Assembly: GCF_002944405.1 (NCBI RefSeq)
Contig: NZ_CP024310.1
Span: forward strand, 992,001-1,056,000
DNA from: Sinorhizobium fredii
Lineage (GTDB): Bacteria; Pseudomonadota; Alphaproteobacteria; Rhizobiales; Rhizobiaceae
DNA: 64,000 nt
Direction of reading: 5' to 3'
Every line of letters starts with the position of its first letter. Position 1 is the first letter of the stretch. Under the pieces are notes generated by a model, which was not told the origin of the DNA, did no database searches, and was given only the letters and a program-made list of their open reading frames with translations. This document shows positions 1-9,543 of this stretch, piece by piece. Both the position numbers and the translations under genes were made by a program.

Positions 1-1428
1 GGTGTCTTCGCAGCCATCGGCGATGGCGCCGTCTTCCTGGAGCACCCTTGCCCAGCCGCCCCGCTTCGTGCGGCCTTTCTCCATGAATGCGATGCCGTGC
101 GCGATCAGCCGGTCGGCATCGCCGTCCCAACCGCGCAGCTTTGCCACGGAAAAGGCGTAGACCTGACGGGCCATGGTGCGCATGCGCTTCGGCTTGATCA
201 GCGGCGCGCCATCGAAGCTCAGCGCTTCGTGAAATCCGCCATTCCGCTCGTCGACGCCCGCCGTCGACCACAGCGGCAGGGTCTCTTCGAACAGCCAATG
301 GGCGACCCGCTGCCGCCAGGCCCCTGGCAGCAACACGCGGTCGTGCGCCGGCGTGAACTTGGTCTCCAGCCGCCCGCTCTTCTCCAGCTGTTCGACGATG
401 CGTTTGACCTCCTGGCTCTTAGCCACCGGCGCTACGAAGGTCGCGTCGGCCGTCGCCACGATCGCGATATCCTTCAGCCCGATAACCGAGAGCAGGCGGC
501 CCTGGCTGCGCAGGTAGGAGTGCTCGCAGTCGATGGCGACGACGTCGCCGATCGCAACATTGCCGGTCGCATCGGTCGCGCTGACGTCAAGCAGCGACTG
601 CCAGGAGCCGAGGTCGCTCCAGCGGAAGCTTGCCGGCACCATGGCGATGTCGCCGGCATGCTCCATGATCGCGTAGTCGATCGACACCGAAGGAATTGCC
701 GAATAAAGCCCCTGCGGCAGATACGCGCCCGACACCTCGCTCACTGCCGCAGCATGGGCGCGCTCCGCCTTCTCCCAAATCTCCGGCTGAAGCATGCGGA
801 ATGCCGCGCGCATGGCGCTCGCGCGAAACAGGAAGATGCCTGCGTTCCAGAAAAAGGTGCCGGCCGCGACATAGGCCTTTGCCGTTTCCAGGTCGGGCTT
901 TTCGACGAAGCGCGCGACATCGCGGACATCGCCCTCCCCAGTCGCCTCGATGTAGCCGTAGCCGGTCTCCGGCTGGCTTGGCGGGATCCCGAAGATGACA
1001 AGCCTGCCCGCATCGGCAGCCGGCATTCCTCTTTCTACCGTTTTCCAGAATTGCTCCTCAGTTGAAATTTCGTGGTCCGAAGGCACGACCAGCACCAGCC
1101 CGTCACCGTGGGCAGCGATCGTCTCGAGCGCGGCCACCGCCACCGCGGCCGCCGTGTTGCGGGCGACGGGCTCGAAGACGGCGCGACCGCCCGCAAGATC
1201 GATGCCGGCCATGTCGGCGCGCACTCGCTCGGCATGGCGTTCGGAGGCGATCAGATGGATCGGCGTATCGCCCGCTGGGCGAGCTTTGAGCCGCCGGATG
1301 GTGCCGAGCAGCATCGAGCCATGGCCGGAAAGGTCATGGAATTGCTTGGGATTGTCCTCGCGCGATAGTGGCCAAAGCCGCGAGCCGACGCCGCCGCTCA
1401 TCACGAAGCAGGAGATCCGTTCCGCCAT
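1..1428 (-). CDS. manC: Mannose-1-phosphate guanylyltransferase fused to AGE-family isomerase domain (3' end cut by window)
   Basis: The enzyme makes GDP-mannose from mannose-1-phosphate and GTP in the cytoplasm. The N-terminal nucleotidyltransferase starts MAERISCFVMSGGVGSRLWP, with the GGxGxRLWPLSR pyrophosphorylase signature, and later shows FVEKPD and WNAGIF motifs typical of ManC. From about residue 350 the sequence is not the usual cupin-type phosphomannose isomerase. It looks like the N-acylglucosamine 2-epimerase (AGE) family: W..GGFHE near 375, then RMRTMARQVYAFS and a GW..D repeat. This AGE-like part probably isomerises fructose-6-P/mannose-6-P or free hexose, which is inference. 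The frame stays open to base 1, so the stop lies outside the window (about 475 codons present). It lies 58 bp downstream of the phosphomannomutase gene, so the two probably form a GDP-mannose operon. Confidence 0.85.
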   Translation of the reverse strand, partial: MAERISCFVMSGGVGSRLWPLSREDNPKQFHDLSGHGSMLLGTIRRLKARPAGDTPIHLIASERHAERVRADMAGIDLAGGRAVFEPVARNTAAAVAVAALETIAAHGDGLVLVVPSDHEISTEEQFWKTVERGMPAADAGRLVIFGIPPSQPETGYGYIEATGEGDVRDVARFVEKPDLETAKAYVAAGTFFWNAGIFLFRASAMRAAFRMLQPEIWEKAERAHAAAVSEVSGAYLPQGLYSAIPSVSIDYAIMEHAGDIAMVPASFRWSDLGSWQSLLDVSATDATGNVAIGDVVAIDCEHSYLRSQGRLLSVIGLKDIAIVATADATFVAPVAKSQEVKRIVEQLEKSGRLETKFTPAHDRVLLPGAWRQRVAHWLFEETLPLWSTAGVDERNGGFHEALSFDGAPLIKPKRMRTMARQVYAFSVAKLRGWDGDADRLIAHGIAFMEKGRTKRGGWARVLQEDGAIADGCEDT

Positions 1429-1486
1429 TCTCTCGTCCCCTTCCCTTGCCCGCCAGCCGGGCGGAATGCCGCACACGTCTTGCCGC

Positions 1487-3031
1487 TCAGAACGTCTGGT
1501 TATAGGGGCCGACCTCCGCATGCTCCCTGAGAACACGGTCGACCGCCGCGAACATGGCCCGCTGCTGTGCTTCCGACACCGGGCTTTCCACCACGACGAC
1601 AAGCTCCGGCTTGTTGGAGGAGGCCCTCACCAGACCCCAAGTGCCGTCCTCGATCACCACACGAACGCCGTTCACGGTGACCAGGTCGGCGATCCTCTGA
1701 CCGGCAATCGGCAGACCGTCGCGCTGCATGGTCCTGAAGCGCTCCAGCACGCGCTCGACGACTGCGTATTTCACCTCGTCGCCGCAATGCGGCGACATCG
1801 TCGGCGATCCCCACGTCACGGGAAGAGCGCGATAGAGCTCGGCCATGCTGCTGTCGGGATTGCGGTCGAGCATTTCGCAGACAACGATCGCGGTGATCAG
1901 CCCGTCGTCATAGCCGCGCCCGAGAGGCGGGTTGAAGAAGAAGTGACCTGATTTTTCGAAACCCGCGATGGCGCCGAGTTCGGCGACCCTGCGCTTGATG
2001 TAGGAATGGCCGGTCTTCCAATAGTCGGCGCGAGCACCGTTCGCCTTCAACACCGGATCGGCCGCGAACAGCCCGGTAGACTTCACATCGACCACGAACA
2101 CCGATTGGGGATGCAAGGCGGACAAATCCCGGGCCAGCATCACCCCGACCTTGTCGGCGAAGATCTCGCGGCCCTCATTGTCGATCACCCCGCAGCGGTC
2201 GCCGTCGCCGTCGAAGCCCAGCCCCACATCGGCGCCGCTTTCAAGCACCTTTTCCCGGATGGCATGGAGCATCGCCAGGTCCTCGGGATTGGGATTATAG
2301 CGCGGGAAGGAATGGTCGAGCTCGCAGTCGAGCGGGATTACCTCACAGCCGATCCGCTCCAGCACCTGCGGCGCGAAGGCGCCGGCGGTGCCATTTCCGC
2401 AAGCCACCACCACTTTCAGCTTCCGGGCGATCCGCTTTCCACGGGTCAGATCGTCGATGTAGCGCTGGCGGAAGTCCGGGACGAATTCATAGGAGCCGCC
2501 GCCGGCGAGGTCGAAGTCGGCCTCCAGCACTATCCTTTTCAACTCGGCCATCTCGTCCGGACCGAAAGTCAGCGGCCGGGCCGTGCCCATTTTGACGCCG
2601 GTCCAACCGTTCTCGTTGTGCGAGGCGGTCACCATCGCCACCGACGGCACGTCGAGCGCGAATTGCGCGAAATAGGCCATCGGCGACAGCGCCAGGCCGA
2701 TGTCCCTGACCCGTGCGCCGGCGGCCATCAGCCCACTGACCAAGGCCAGCTTGATGGCAAGCGAATAGGAGCGGAAGTCATGCCCCGTCACAATGTCGGG
2801 GCCGGCGCCCGAGCGTCGGATGAAGGTGCCGAGCCCCATGCCCAGAGCCTGCACCCCCATCAGGTTCAGCTCCGGAGCCTTCCCGTCGTCCGGCCGCCCG
2901 AACCACCACCGCGCGTCGTACTCCCGAAAGCCTGTCGGCCTGATCAGCGCGCTCGTCTCGAGAGCAAATCGGTCGGATTCGGGCTCACGCGGGGAGCCTG
3001 GTTTGAAGGAAGCAAGATCCATCTGCATCAT
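1487..3031 (-). CDS. Phosphomannomutase/phosphoglucomutase
   Basis: Interconverts mannose-6-P and mannose-1-P (possibly glucose phosphates too) to feed the adjacent guanylyltransferase. The alpha-D-phosphohexomutase hallmarks are present: the phosphoserine loop TASHNENGWTGVKMG, the metal-binding loop GFDGDGDRCGV, and the C-terminal phosphate-binding region around RASSNKPEL. At about 514 residues it is slightly longer than the ~460-residue ManB/AlgC group because of the extended N-terminus. The frame is open to a GTG at 3082. I prefer the ATG-ATG cluster at 3031/3028, because FREYDARWW, where family similarity begins, follows about 35 residues later. No convincing Shine-Dalgarno sequence decides between these starts. 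It is transcribed before manC. Confidence 0.87.
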   Translation of the reverse strand: MMQMDLASFKPGSPREPESDRFALETSALIRPTGFREYDARWWFGRPDDGKAPELNLMGVQALGMGLGTFIRRSGAGPDIVTGHDFRSYSLAIKLALVSGLMAAGARVRDIGLALSPMAYFAQFALDVPSVAMVTASHNENGWTGVKMGTARPLTFGPDEMAELKRIVLEADFDLAGGGSYEFVPDFRQRYIDDLTRGKRIARKLKVVVACGNGTAGAFAPQVLERIGCEVIPLDCELDHSFPRYNPNPEDLAMLHAIREKVLESGADVGLGFDGDGDRCGVIDNEGREIFADKVGVMLARDLSALHPQSVFVVDVKSTGLFAADPVLKANGARADYWKTGHSYIKRRVAELGAIAGFEKSGHFFFNPPLGRGYDDGLITAIVVCEMLDRNPDSSMAELYRALPVTWGSPTMSPHCGDEVKYAVVERVLERFRTMQRDGLPIAGQRIADLVTVNGVRVVIEDGTWGLVRASSNKPELVVVVESPVSEAQQRAMFAAVDRVLREHAEVGPYNQTF

Positions 3032-3082
3032 CTCGCATGCCGCTGGCTGTTGAAACGGGAAGAGCGTCGCCGCGGCAACCAC

Positions 3083-3445
3083 GGCTAACCTGCGGCACGA
3101 GGATACTGTTCGCCTGAACGGAAGATCCCCGGCCGCAATGTCGGGATCGGCAACTTATACGCGTATTACTGACATAAATCCAATGAATTACTTTGGTCTA
3201 TCTGTCCAATAGATGCTATTGAGGAAGGTCTACTCTCTCTCCGATGCAGAAGTAGACTTTTGCTAAACATTTATACAGGCCTAAGCTACTCGAAATTAAC
3301 AATAACAGATGCTGGACCGCGAATGAAGTATCACATTCTAATAATCTATGTAGCGATATAGTATTAATGCGATAGCATTACAGGCCAGCATGTTCGCCCG
3401 CCGCGCTTTTGGCAGCGCAAGAGCACACTGTTCCCCGGCTGGCAA
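3083..3445. promoter_or_regulatory. AT-rich intergenic region with several dyads
   Basis: No credible gene. The stretch from about 3150 to 3390 is strikingly AT-rich against its surroundings. Dyads seen: the perfect 10-bp palindrome ATACGCGTAT at 3157-3166; GTCTACT (3228-3234) paired with AGTAGAC (3251-3257); and TAATGC-gata-GCATTA at 3365-3380. It lies upstream of the phosphomannomutase/manC pair and downstream of the GT4 gene, all on the minus strand, so a promoter/operator for GDP-mannose synthesis is likely. No transcription start was identified. Confidence 0.45.
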
Positions 3446-4624
3446 TCAATGAAAGGGCGTCAGGGCTTCGGCATCATGCGTCGAGAACCCGGCGAGCGCA
3501 TACTTGCCATCGGCGAAGGGTAGCGAGCGGCGATGCCGCAGTTCCTCATCGACGACAGATTGGATGCCGGACCTGAACCGCCTCACACTGAATTGCGCTG
3601 CATGCGTCCTGATGACATCTGCCCGGAAGGAATCCTCCCTGGCCTCAAAGGAATAGATGGCCTTGATCAACCCTTCGACTGTCTGGTTCTCGAACAGAAT
3701 GCCTGTCAGTCCTGGCACGACCGTTTCGACCGCGCCGCCGCCGCCGTAGGCGACGACGGGACGGCCGCTCGCCATCGCCTCGACTGGAACGATGCCGAAG
3801 TCTTCCTCACCGGGAAAGACAAAGGCACGGCATTTCGCGAGCTTCTCCTTGAGCACGGCGAACGGCGCACGCCCCAGAAAGGTAACGGTCGGACCGGCCA
3901 TGCGCTTCAGCCTGGCAATGTCCTGCTCCTTACCGCCGCCGATCACCACCAGGTTCTTGCCCATTTTGGTGAACGCCTCGACGGCGAGGTCGATCCGCTT
4001 GTAGGAGACGATCTGCCCGGCGCAGAGATAGAAATCCTCGACCTCGGCCGAAGGCGAGAAGTCCTCGATGCCGACAGGCGGATACACCACAGTGGCAGGT
4101 CGGCGGTAATACTTGCCGATGCGGGCCGCCACATGGTGTGAATTGGCGATGAACCGGTCAACGCGAAGGCTGGTGTTGACGTCCCATGTGCGCAACATCG
4201 GCGCCAGCACCGGCATCATCATGCGCGACAGGATACCCGCACTCGAGCGGTAGGCGTGATAATGATCCCAAAGATAGCGCATCGGAGAATGGCAATAGCA
4301 GATATGGGCGGCATGCGGCGGCGGGATGATACCCTTGGCCGGACCGGATTCGCTTGAGATGATCAGGTCGTAGCCGCTGAGGTCGAGGCTTTCGAGCGCA
4401 AACGGCATCAGTGGCAGCAAGGATTGATAGTGGCCGATGGCCCCGGGGACTCGCTGCAGAAAGGATGAAGTCACCTTGTGCTTCTTGATCGTATCGGAAA
4501 CCTGTGCCTCGTCGTAGACTAAGGTGAAGATATCCGCTTCCGGATAGAGATCACACAACGCCTCGATCACCTTCTCGCCACCGCGCATCGAAACCAGCCA
4601 ATAATGTACGATTGCGACGCGCAT
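3446..4624 (-). CDS. Glycosyltransferase family 4 (mannosyltransferase-like)
   Basis: A 392-residue GT-B fold glycosyltransferase. The N-terminus MRVAIVHYWLVSMRGGEKV is the typical acceptor-domain opening of WbaZ/AceC-type GT4 enzymes. The C-terminal donor domain carries the nucleotide-sugar signature with two glutamates seven residues apart (EDFGIVPVEAMASGRPVV), preceded by GAGQ-like CAGQIVSYKRID. Proximity to GDP-mannose genes and resemblance to GDP-mannose-dependent family members suggest it adds mannose to the lipid-linked repeat unit at the inner face of the membrane; donor specificity is inferred. It begins 329 bp from the divergently transcribed ExoF-like gene. Confidence 0.85.
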   Translation of the reverse strand: MRVAIVHYWLVSMRGGEKVIEALCDLYPEADIFTLVYDEAQVSDTIKKHKVTSSFLQRVPGAIGHYQSLLPLMPFALESLDLSGYDLIISSESGPAKGIIPPPHAAHICYCHSPMRYLWDHYHAYRSSAGILSRMMMPVLAPMLRTWDVNTSLRVDRFIANSHHVAARIGKYYRRPATVVYPPVGIEDFSPSAEVEDFYLCAGQIVSYKRIDLAVEAFTKMGKNLVVIGGGKEQDIARLKRMAGPTVTFLGRAPFAVLKEKLAKCRAFVFPGEEDFGIVPVEAMASGRPVVAYGGGGAVETVVPGLTGILFENQTVEGLIKAIYSFEAREDSFRADVIRTHAAQFSVRRFRSGIQSVVDEELRHRRSLPFADGKYALAGFSTHDAEALTPFH

Positions 4625-4953
4625 AGCTGTCCCTCGCTTTCAATACCCCAGCTCAGCATGCGTCAGACGGGCATGTCGTTGATAGCGCCAAGAACGGTTC
4701 GCGCCCGCATCCGAGCGAACGATGTCCCTGATCGAAAGGGTTAGGTCGGGCTGGGGTCCGGCGCAGCGCTAGGGCATTGGGCAGGTGTCGCCTATACGAT
4801 AGTTTCCCTGGTTTAGGCAGCTTCCCCAAAAGGGATTAGCCGCGTTTAGGCCGCAGTCAATTTTATCTCGAACGTTTTGAGCCGACAATCAGGGCCGGTT
4901 TTGCGTTCGGCCGCTCGGCGGATCGCGACCTTCTGAGAAATTTGCGAGGTCCC
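4625..4953. promoter_or_regulatory. Divergent promoter region between GT4 and the ExoF-like gene
   Basis: No gene is seen in these 329 bp between two divergent coding regions, so promoters for both are expected here. The octamer CTATACGA at 4792-4799, inside the small dyad CTAT-acg-ATAG, recurs exactly at 33998-34005 upstream of the polymerase gene of the same locus. No clear -35/-10 pair was identified by eye. Confidence 0.4.
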
Positions 4954-6276
4954 ATGCGAACTGCCGGTCAGAGCCTGCCGAAGCTGATGCGTACCCTCGG
5001 ACGCGCATCGACGTTTTGCTCCGCAATCGGTCTGGTGGCCTTCGGCGCCCTTGCGTCGGCCCATGCCGATTCCGCCTTTCGCCTGCAGCCGCAAACGAGA
5101 GTTAAGGTGGCGATCGTCGAGTGGATGGCGTCCACCGGCGAATACAAGGAATGGTCCGCCCTCAACGGAGAATACAGCGTGTCGCCGTCCGGCACGATCT
5201 CCGTGCCCATGGTCGGGGAGATCACCGCCAAGGGCCGCACACCGGCCGAGCTGTCTTCAGCGATTGCCGATCTGCTGAAGCAGCGTACCGGGCTAATGAC
5301 GGCACCGCAGACGACTGTAGAGGTCATCCGATATCCGATGATCTATGTCACCGGCCTGGTGGATCGCCCGAGCGAACTCGAATACAGGCCGGGCCTGATG
5401 GTCATGCAGGCCGTGACCATGGCAGGCGGGAGAGAGCGGCGGACAAACCCGGCCGGCGGATACTCCGACATGGAGCAGATCCGCTACACGGGCGAGCTCA
5501 ATCGTGTGGAACTGGAGTTGCTTCAATTGGCGGCCCGCCGCGCGCGGCTGCGGGCCGAATTCGGCGAGAGCCCCAAGGTGGAGTTCCCTCCGGTGCTGAC
5601 AGGCGCCAAGGGCGCCGCGATCCAACAGATGATCCGGGACGAAACCACGCTCTTCGATGCCCGGCGTGAGGCGCTGCGTCGACAGATCGAGTCTCTCAAC
5701 GAACTCGCCACCCTGCTGAAGAACGAGATCGATGTCCTTGAAGAAAAGAGGGTTTTCAAGGAACGGCAGGTCGTGATCGCCCAGGATGAACTGAAGGGCG
5801 TGTCGAAGCTGCTTAGCGACCAGACAGTGACGAAGTCGAGGCAGACCTCGCTTGAACGGATACTTGCCGAACTCCAAAGCGACAACCTCGACCTGCAGAT
5901 CGCCGCCATGCGTGCCAGGCAGAAGCTCAGCGAAACCGAACGTGACGTGGTCACGCTCCAGGGACAGCGCCGCACCGAGGCGGGACGCGACCTGCAGACG
6001 ACGGAAGCTTCGATCGAGGATCTGAAGGTCAAACGTAATACCTATCTGCAACTCCTTCAGGTGAACGGCGCCTCGCTTTCGCGCATCGCCAGCCTCAAGA
6101 CGTTCGATCAGCAGCCCCTGGAATACTGGATCACGCGCGCCGGCCAGGACGCACCATTCAGGGTTACGGACTCAACACTGCTCGTGCCCGGCGACGTTCT
6201 GGACGTGCGCTCGCCGCTGCCGGAGGCGGTCGACATGCAACTTCTGTCATCCGTCGGAATCGAACAGTCACAATAA
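4954..6276 (+). CDS. ExoF-like polysaccharide export protein (Wza/BexD family)
   Basis: Periplasmic/outer-membrane polysaccharide exporter, about 440 residues. An N-terminal signal peptide ends near ASAHA at residue 36-37. There is no lipobox cysteine, so unlike E. coli Wza it is not predicted to be a lipoprotein; S. meliloti ExoF is similar in this. The poly-export domain follows (YSVSPSGTISVPMVGEI...), then an SLBB-like segment around VTGLVDRPSELEYRPG. A long charged coiled coil runs from about 200 to 330, and a second SLBB-like end contains LLVPGDVLDV. I chose ATG 4954, preceded by GAGG, over the TTG 12 bp upstream. It heads a plus-strand run with the ExoP-like, glycosyltransferase and ExoY-like genes. 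Confidence 0.87.
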   Translation: MRTAGQSLPKLMRTLGRASTFCSAIGLVAFGALASAHADSAFRLQPQTRVKVAIVEWMASTGEYKEWSALNGEYSVSPSGTISVPMVGEITAKGRTPAELSSAIADLLKQRTGLMTAPQTTVEVIRYPMIYVTGLVDRPSELEYRPGLMVMQAVTMAGGRERRTNPAGGYSDMEQIRYTGELNRVELELLQLAARRARLRAEFGESPKVEFPPVLTGAKGAAIQQMIRDETTLFDARREALRRQIESLNELATLLKNEIDVLEEKRVFKERQVVIAQDELKGVSKLLSDQTVTKSRQTSLERILAELQSDNLDLQIAAMRARQKLSETERDVVTLQGQRRTEAGRDLQTTEASIEDLKVKRNTYLQLLQVNGASLSRIASLKTFDQQPLEYWITRAGQDAPFRVTDSTLLVPGDVLDVRSPLPEAVDMQLLSSVGIEQSQ

Positions 6277-6317
6277 CCACAAGCGCATGAGCGCCGCACC
6301 TTCGATAGGGAAGCACA

Positions 6318-8597
6318 ATGGTCGTGCATGACATCTCGAAAATCGTACTGGACGAGAACTTCGAGGCGCGCCGCGCCGATCGGCAGGAGAATATATCCTT
6401 TCGTGACGTGACCGATTTCCTACGCCGGCATACGGCACTCATCGGGTCATTCGGGGCGATCGGGCTTGCACTCGGCGTGTTCTACATCCTAAACACCTCG
6501 CCCTCGTACACAGCCACGGCGCGGCTTGTCATCGATCCGGAGCAAGGACGCATCGCCTCACAGGACGCATCAACCGGCACGATCATCATCGAGGCGGCCG
6601 AAATCGCCAGCCAGGTGGAGATTGTCAAGTCCGAGGCGATCGCGCGCGCCGTCATCGAGCAACTGAACCTCACGAAAGACCCGGAAATCGTCAGCACCTC
6701 GTCCTGGATGTCCTCCATCAAGGAAACGGTGAAATCCGTCTTCACGCTCGGCGCCAAAGATGAAGCCGACAACGTGCCGGACGAGGAATATCTCATGCGA
6801 CGCACCATGGCGACGTTCCTGTCGCGCATGACGGTGCGTCGGGTTGGCCAGTCCTACGTGCTCGAAATAGGGTACACTTCGCTTGACCCTCAGAAGGCGG
6901 CAAAAACCACCAACGCCATCGCCATGGCTTATATTAAGACAGGCTTGAACGAGCGGGCAGAAGCGGCCCGCAGCGGCGCCCGCTGGCTCGAAAGCCGGCT
7001 GATGGAAATTGGCGAACAGGCGCGTGCCGCGGCAATGACCGTCGAAGATTTTCGTGCCATGAACGACATCACGACGATCGGCACGACTTCGACGCTCGAG
7101 CAGCAGCAGCTCTCAGAGCTCAGCAGCCAAATGCTAGCAGCGCGGGCAGCGACCGCGGCCGAGTCCGCCAAGCTGATGACCTTCCAGGAGGTGATCGCGA
7201 GCGGTTCGATAATGGCGGATATCGACGAAGGCGCCGACAACCCGCAACTCCAGAAGCTGCGCGACGAGATGCGCGCCGCCACCAGCAAGCTCGAGAATCT
7301 CAAGGCCCGCTACCACGAAGGCAATCCGGCCATCGTCGCCGCCAAGGCCGAGATCGAACGGCTCGAAGCGGCCATGCGCGCCGAGTTCCAGCGGATCGAG
7401 CGGCTCTTGCGGTCGCATGTCGACATCGCCCAGACCCGCGAAAAGCTCCTGGAGACGGAGCTTGCCAAACTTACTGCGGCCGGCGCAGGCAAGAACGTTG
7501 CCCGCGTGGAACTCTCCGAAATGGAAAGCCGAGCCACGACCTACCGCAACATGTACGAGGGTGTCCTGCAACAACTCATCGGTGCGCTACAGACGCAATC
7601 CTTCCCGCTCGGCAAGGCTCGCATCGTGATGGCGGCTACCGCCCCCCTCGGCAAGACCTGGCCGAAACCCTCGACGGTCCTGCCGCTTTCGCTGGCTCTC
7701 GGTTTGGGAGCGGGATTGGTGATGGCCCTGATGCGCGATGGTCTCGACCGCCGCGTCAGTTCGAGCGAGCGCCTCCGCGCCGAACTCGGCATCGCATCGC
7801 TCGGACACGTTCCGGTCTACCGAGGCGGACCGCGGCCGCAGCAGCCGGCCATTGCGTCCACGATGCTGCCGCTGCGCTCGGTGCTTGACATGCCCTATTC
7901 GCGCTTCTCCGAGGCATTGCGCGGTGTCAAGAATTCCATTGATTCCGCCTTCCCGGCCAATGCCACAGCCGTGGTCGGCGTAACGTCTGTCGGCCCCGGG
8001 GAAGGCAAGACGACCATCGCTGCCAATCTTGCGCAGCTCTACATGAACGAAGGCACGTCCGTTCTACTGGTCGACGCGGATTTCATCGGCTCCCGTCTCA
8101 GCCGCGTCACGAGCGAGGACGGCGCGAACTTCGGCATGGAGAGCCTGCGGCTCATCGGCATATCGGGACAATATTCGAAACGGAGATCGAGCGGCGAGAC
8201 ACCGAACCCCGAGGACTTCGACGGCAAGGCGGTATGCTGCGTGCCGGTGCTGACGGTCGACCAGACCCGCAAGGCGGCGGTCGCGCATCAGCGCTACGGC
8301 CACTTGCCGGCGTTGAAGGCTGAGCTCGAACTCTTGCGGCAGCGCTACAAGGTGATCATCGTCGACATGTCCGGCTTCGAGGATTCTGCCGACACGCGGG
8401 TGATTTGCACCTATCTCGACGGTATCGTCGTCGTGCTCGGGCAATCCGACAAGATGACGGTCGAGCGTCTTGCCGAAGCGCTTTCGACCTTTGGCAAGTC
8501 GCGCGTGGCGCTGCTCGGCGTCATCTCGAACCGCAGTGAAGGTCCGCGTCGTGCCAAGATGAAGGATCGGAAGCCATGGCGCCCGAGCAGCATGTGA
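6318..8597 (+). CDS. ExoP/Wzc-like polysaccharide co-polymerase with P-loop ATPase domain
   Basis: Inner-membrane chain-length regulator fused to a BY-kinase-like ATPase, 759 residues. A Wzz domain starts near residue 35 with the first membrane helix (LIGSFGAIGLALGVFYIL). Long periplasmic coiled coils (about 200-420) follow. A second helix lies near 455-475 (LPLSLALGLGAGLVMALM). The cytoplasmic domain has Walker A GPGEGKTT, Walker A' VLLVDADF and a late VIIVDMSG strand in the Walker B position. The C-terminal tail contains no tyrosine cluster, so classical autophosphorylation control seems absent. Start ATG 6318 has GGGAAG upstream. Its 3' end overlaps the next gene by 22 bp, suggesting translational coupling. 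Confidence 0.88.
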   Translation: MVVHDISKIVLDENFEARRADRQENISFRDVTDFLRRHTALIGSFGAIGLALGVFYILNTSPSYTATARLVIDPEQGRIASQDASTGTIIIEAAEIASQVEIVKSEAIARAVIEQLNLTKDPEIVSTSSWMSSIKETVKSVFTLGAKDEADNVPDEEYLMRRTMATFLSRMTVRRVGQSYVLEIGYTSLDPQKAAKTTNAIAMAYIKTGLNERAEAARSGARWLESRLMEIGEQARAAAMTVEDFRAMNDITTIGTTSTLEQQQLSELSSQMLAARAATAAESAKLMTFQEVIASGSIMADIDEGADNPQLQKLRDEMRAATSKLENLKARYHEGNPAIVAAKAEIERLEAAMRAEFQRIERLLRSHVDIAQTREKLLETELAKLTAAGAGKNVARVELSEMESRATTYRNMYEGVLQQLIGALQTQSFPLGKARIVMAATAPLGKTWPKPSTVLPLSLALGLGAGLVMALMRDGLDRRVSSSERLRAELGIASLGHVPVYRGGPRPQQPAIASTMLPLRSVLDMPYSRFSEALRGVKNSIDSAFPANATAVVGVTSVGPGEGKTTIAANLAQLYMNEGTSVLLVDADFIGSRLSRVTSEDGANFGMESLRLIGISGQYSKRRSSGETPNPEDFDGKAVCCVPVLTVDQTRKAAVAHQRYGHLPALKAELELLRQRYKVIIVDMSGFEDSADTRVICTYLDGIVVVLGQSDKMTVERLAEALSTFGKSRVALLGVISNRSEGPRRAKMKDRKPWRPSSM

Positions 8598-9538
8598 TTC
8601 CGTCCGCCGTTCGGCCCGAAAGCACCAAGGCGTCGCCTTCGACAGGCGCCTCCACGACCAGGATCGCCATCGGCATCGCCAGCGCCGGGCGACGGGAGGT
8701 TCTTTCGGCGGTTCTGCCGCTGATTGCCCGTCAGACGCGCAGGCCAGATGAGGTGATCGTCTGCCTGTGCTCGACGGCCGACATCGACCAGCACAGCATC
8801 GACATGCTCGACTGTCCCGGCAAGGTCATCCTGTCACAGCGGGGTCTCTGCCGTCAGCGTAACGCGATCCTGACGGCCGTGACAGCGGACGTCGTGCTCT
8901 TTCTCGACGACGATTTCCTGCTGGCGCCGGACTACCTCGGGGAACTCGAGCGCCTCTTCGAGGAGAACCCCGGCATCGCGATGTCCACGGGAACCGTGGT
9001 CGCCGACGGCATCATCGGACCAGGCATTTCGATCGAGGTCGGGCTCGAGACTATCGACGCGACCAAAGGCAAGCCGCGCCCGGCGGAAAGGCTGGAGCCG
9101 GTCTACAACGCCTATGGCTGCAACATGGCCATCCGGATGGCGGCCGTCAGGCGCGGGCAGCTGCGATTTGACGAGAACCTGCCGCTATACGGCTGGCTCG
9201 AAGACGTCGACTTCAGTCGGCTGGTTGCGGCCCACGGCAGCATCGTGCGCTCCAACCGCCTGCTCGGTGTTCACCTCGGCACCAAAATATCGCGGACCCC
9301 CGGCGTCAAGTTCGGTTATTCGCAGATCGCCAACCCCATTTACCTCGTGCGCAAGAAGACGATGAGTTTGCCAATCGCGGCGGTCCAGGTGGCACGTAAC
9401 CTGATCGCCAATATCGTCAAGGTCTGGAAGCCGGAGCCCTGGGTCGATCGCAAGGGCCGGCTGCGGGGCAATGCACGCGCCTGTCTCGACCTTTTCTTGG
9501 GTCGCCTCGGGCCGCGAAATGTTGAAGGACTGGAGTAG
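8576..9538 (+). CDS. Glycosyltransferase family 2
   Basis: A 320-residue GT-A fold enzyme. The nucleotide-sugar-binding acidic motif is LFLDDDF around residue 107, and a catalytic-base-type motif WLEDVDFS lies near 210. RIAIGIASAGR is the first beta strand. No membrane segment is evident, so it should act on lipid-linked intermediates at the cytoplasmic face. The start lies inside the 3' end of the ExoP-like gene with AAGGATCGGAAG just upstream. The following GT4 starts five bases after its stop. Donor and linkage cannot be read from sequence. Confidence 0.83.
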   Translation: MAPEQHVIPSAVRPESTKASPSTGASTTRIAIGIASAGRREVLSAVLPLIARQTRRPDEVIVCLCSTADIDQHSIDMLDCPGKVILSQRGLCRQRNAILTAVTADVVLFLDDDFLLAPDYLGELERLFEENPGIAMSTGTVVADGIIGPGISIEVGLETIDATKGKPRPAERLEPVYNAYGCNMAIRMAAVRRGQLRFDENLPLYGWLEDVDFSRLVAAHGSIVRSNRLLGVHLGTKISRTPGVKFGYSQIANPIYLVRKKTMSLPIAAVQVARNLIANIVKVWKPEPWVDRKGRLRGNARACLDLFLGRLGPRNVEGLE

Positions 9539-9543
9539 GGTCC

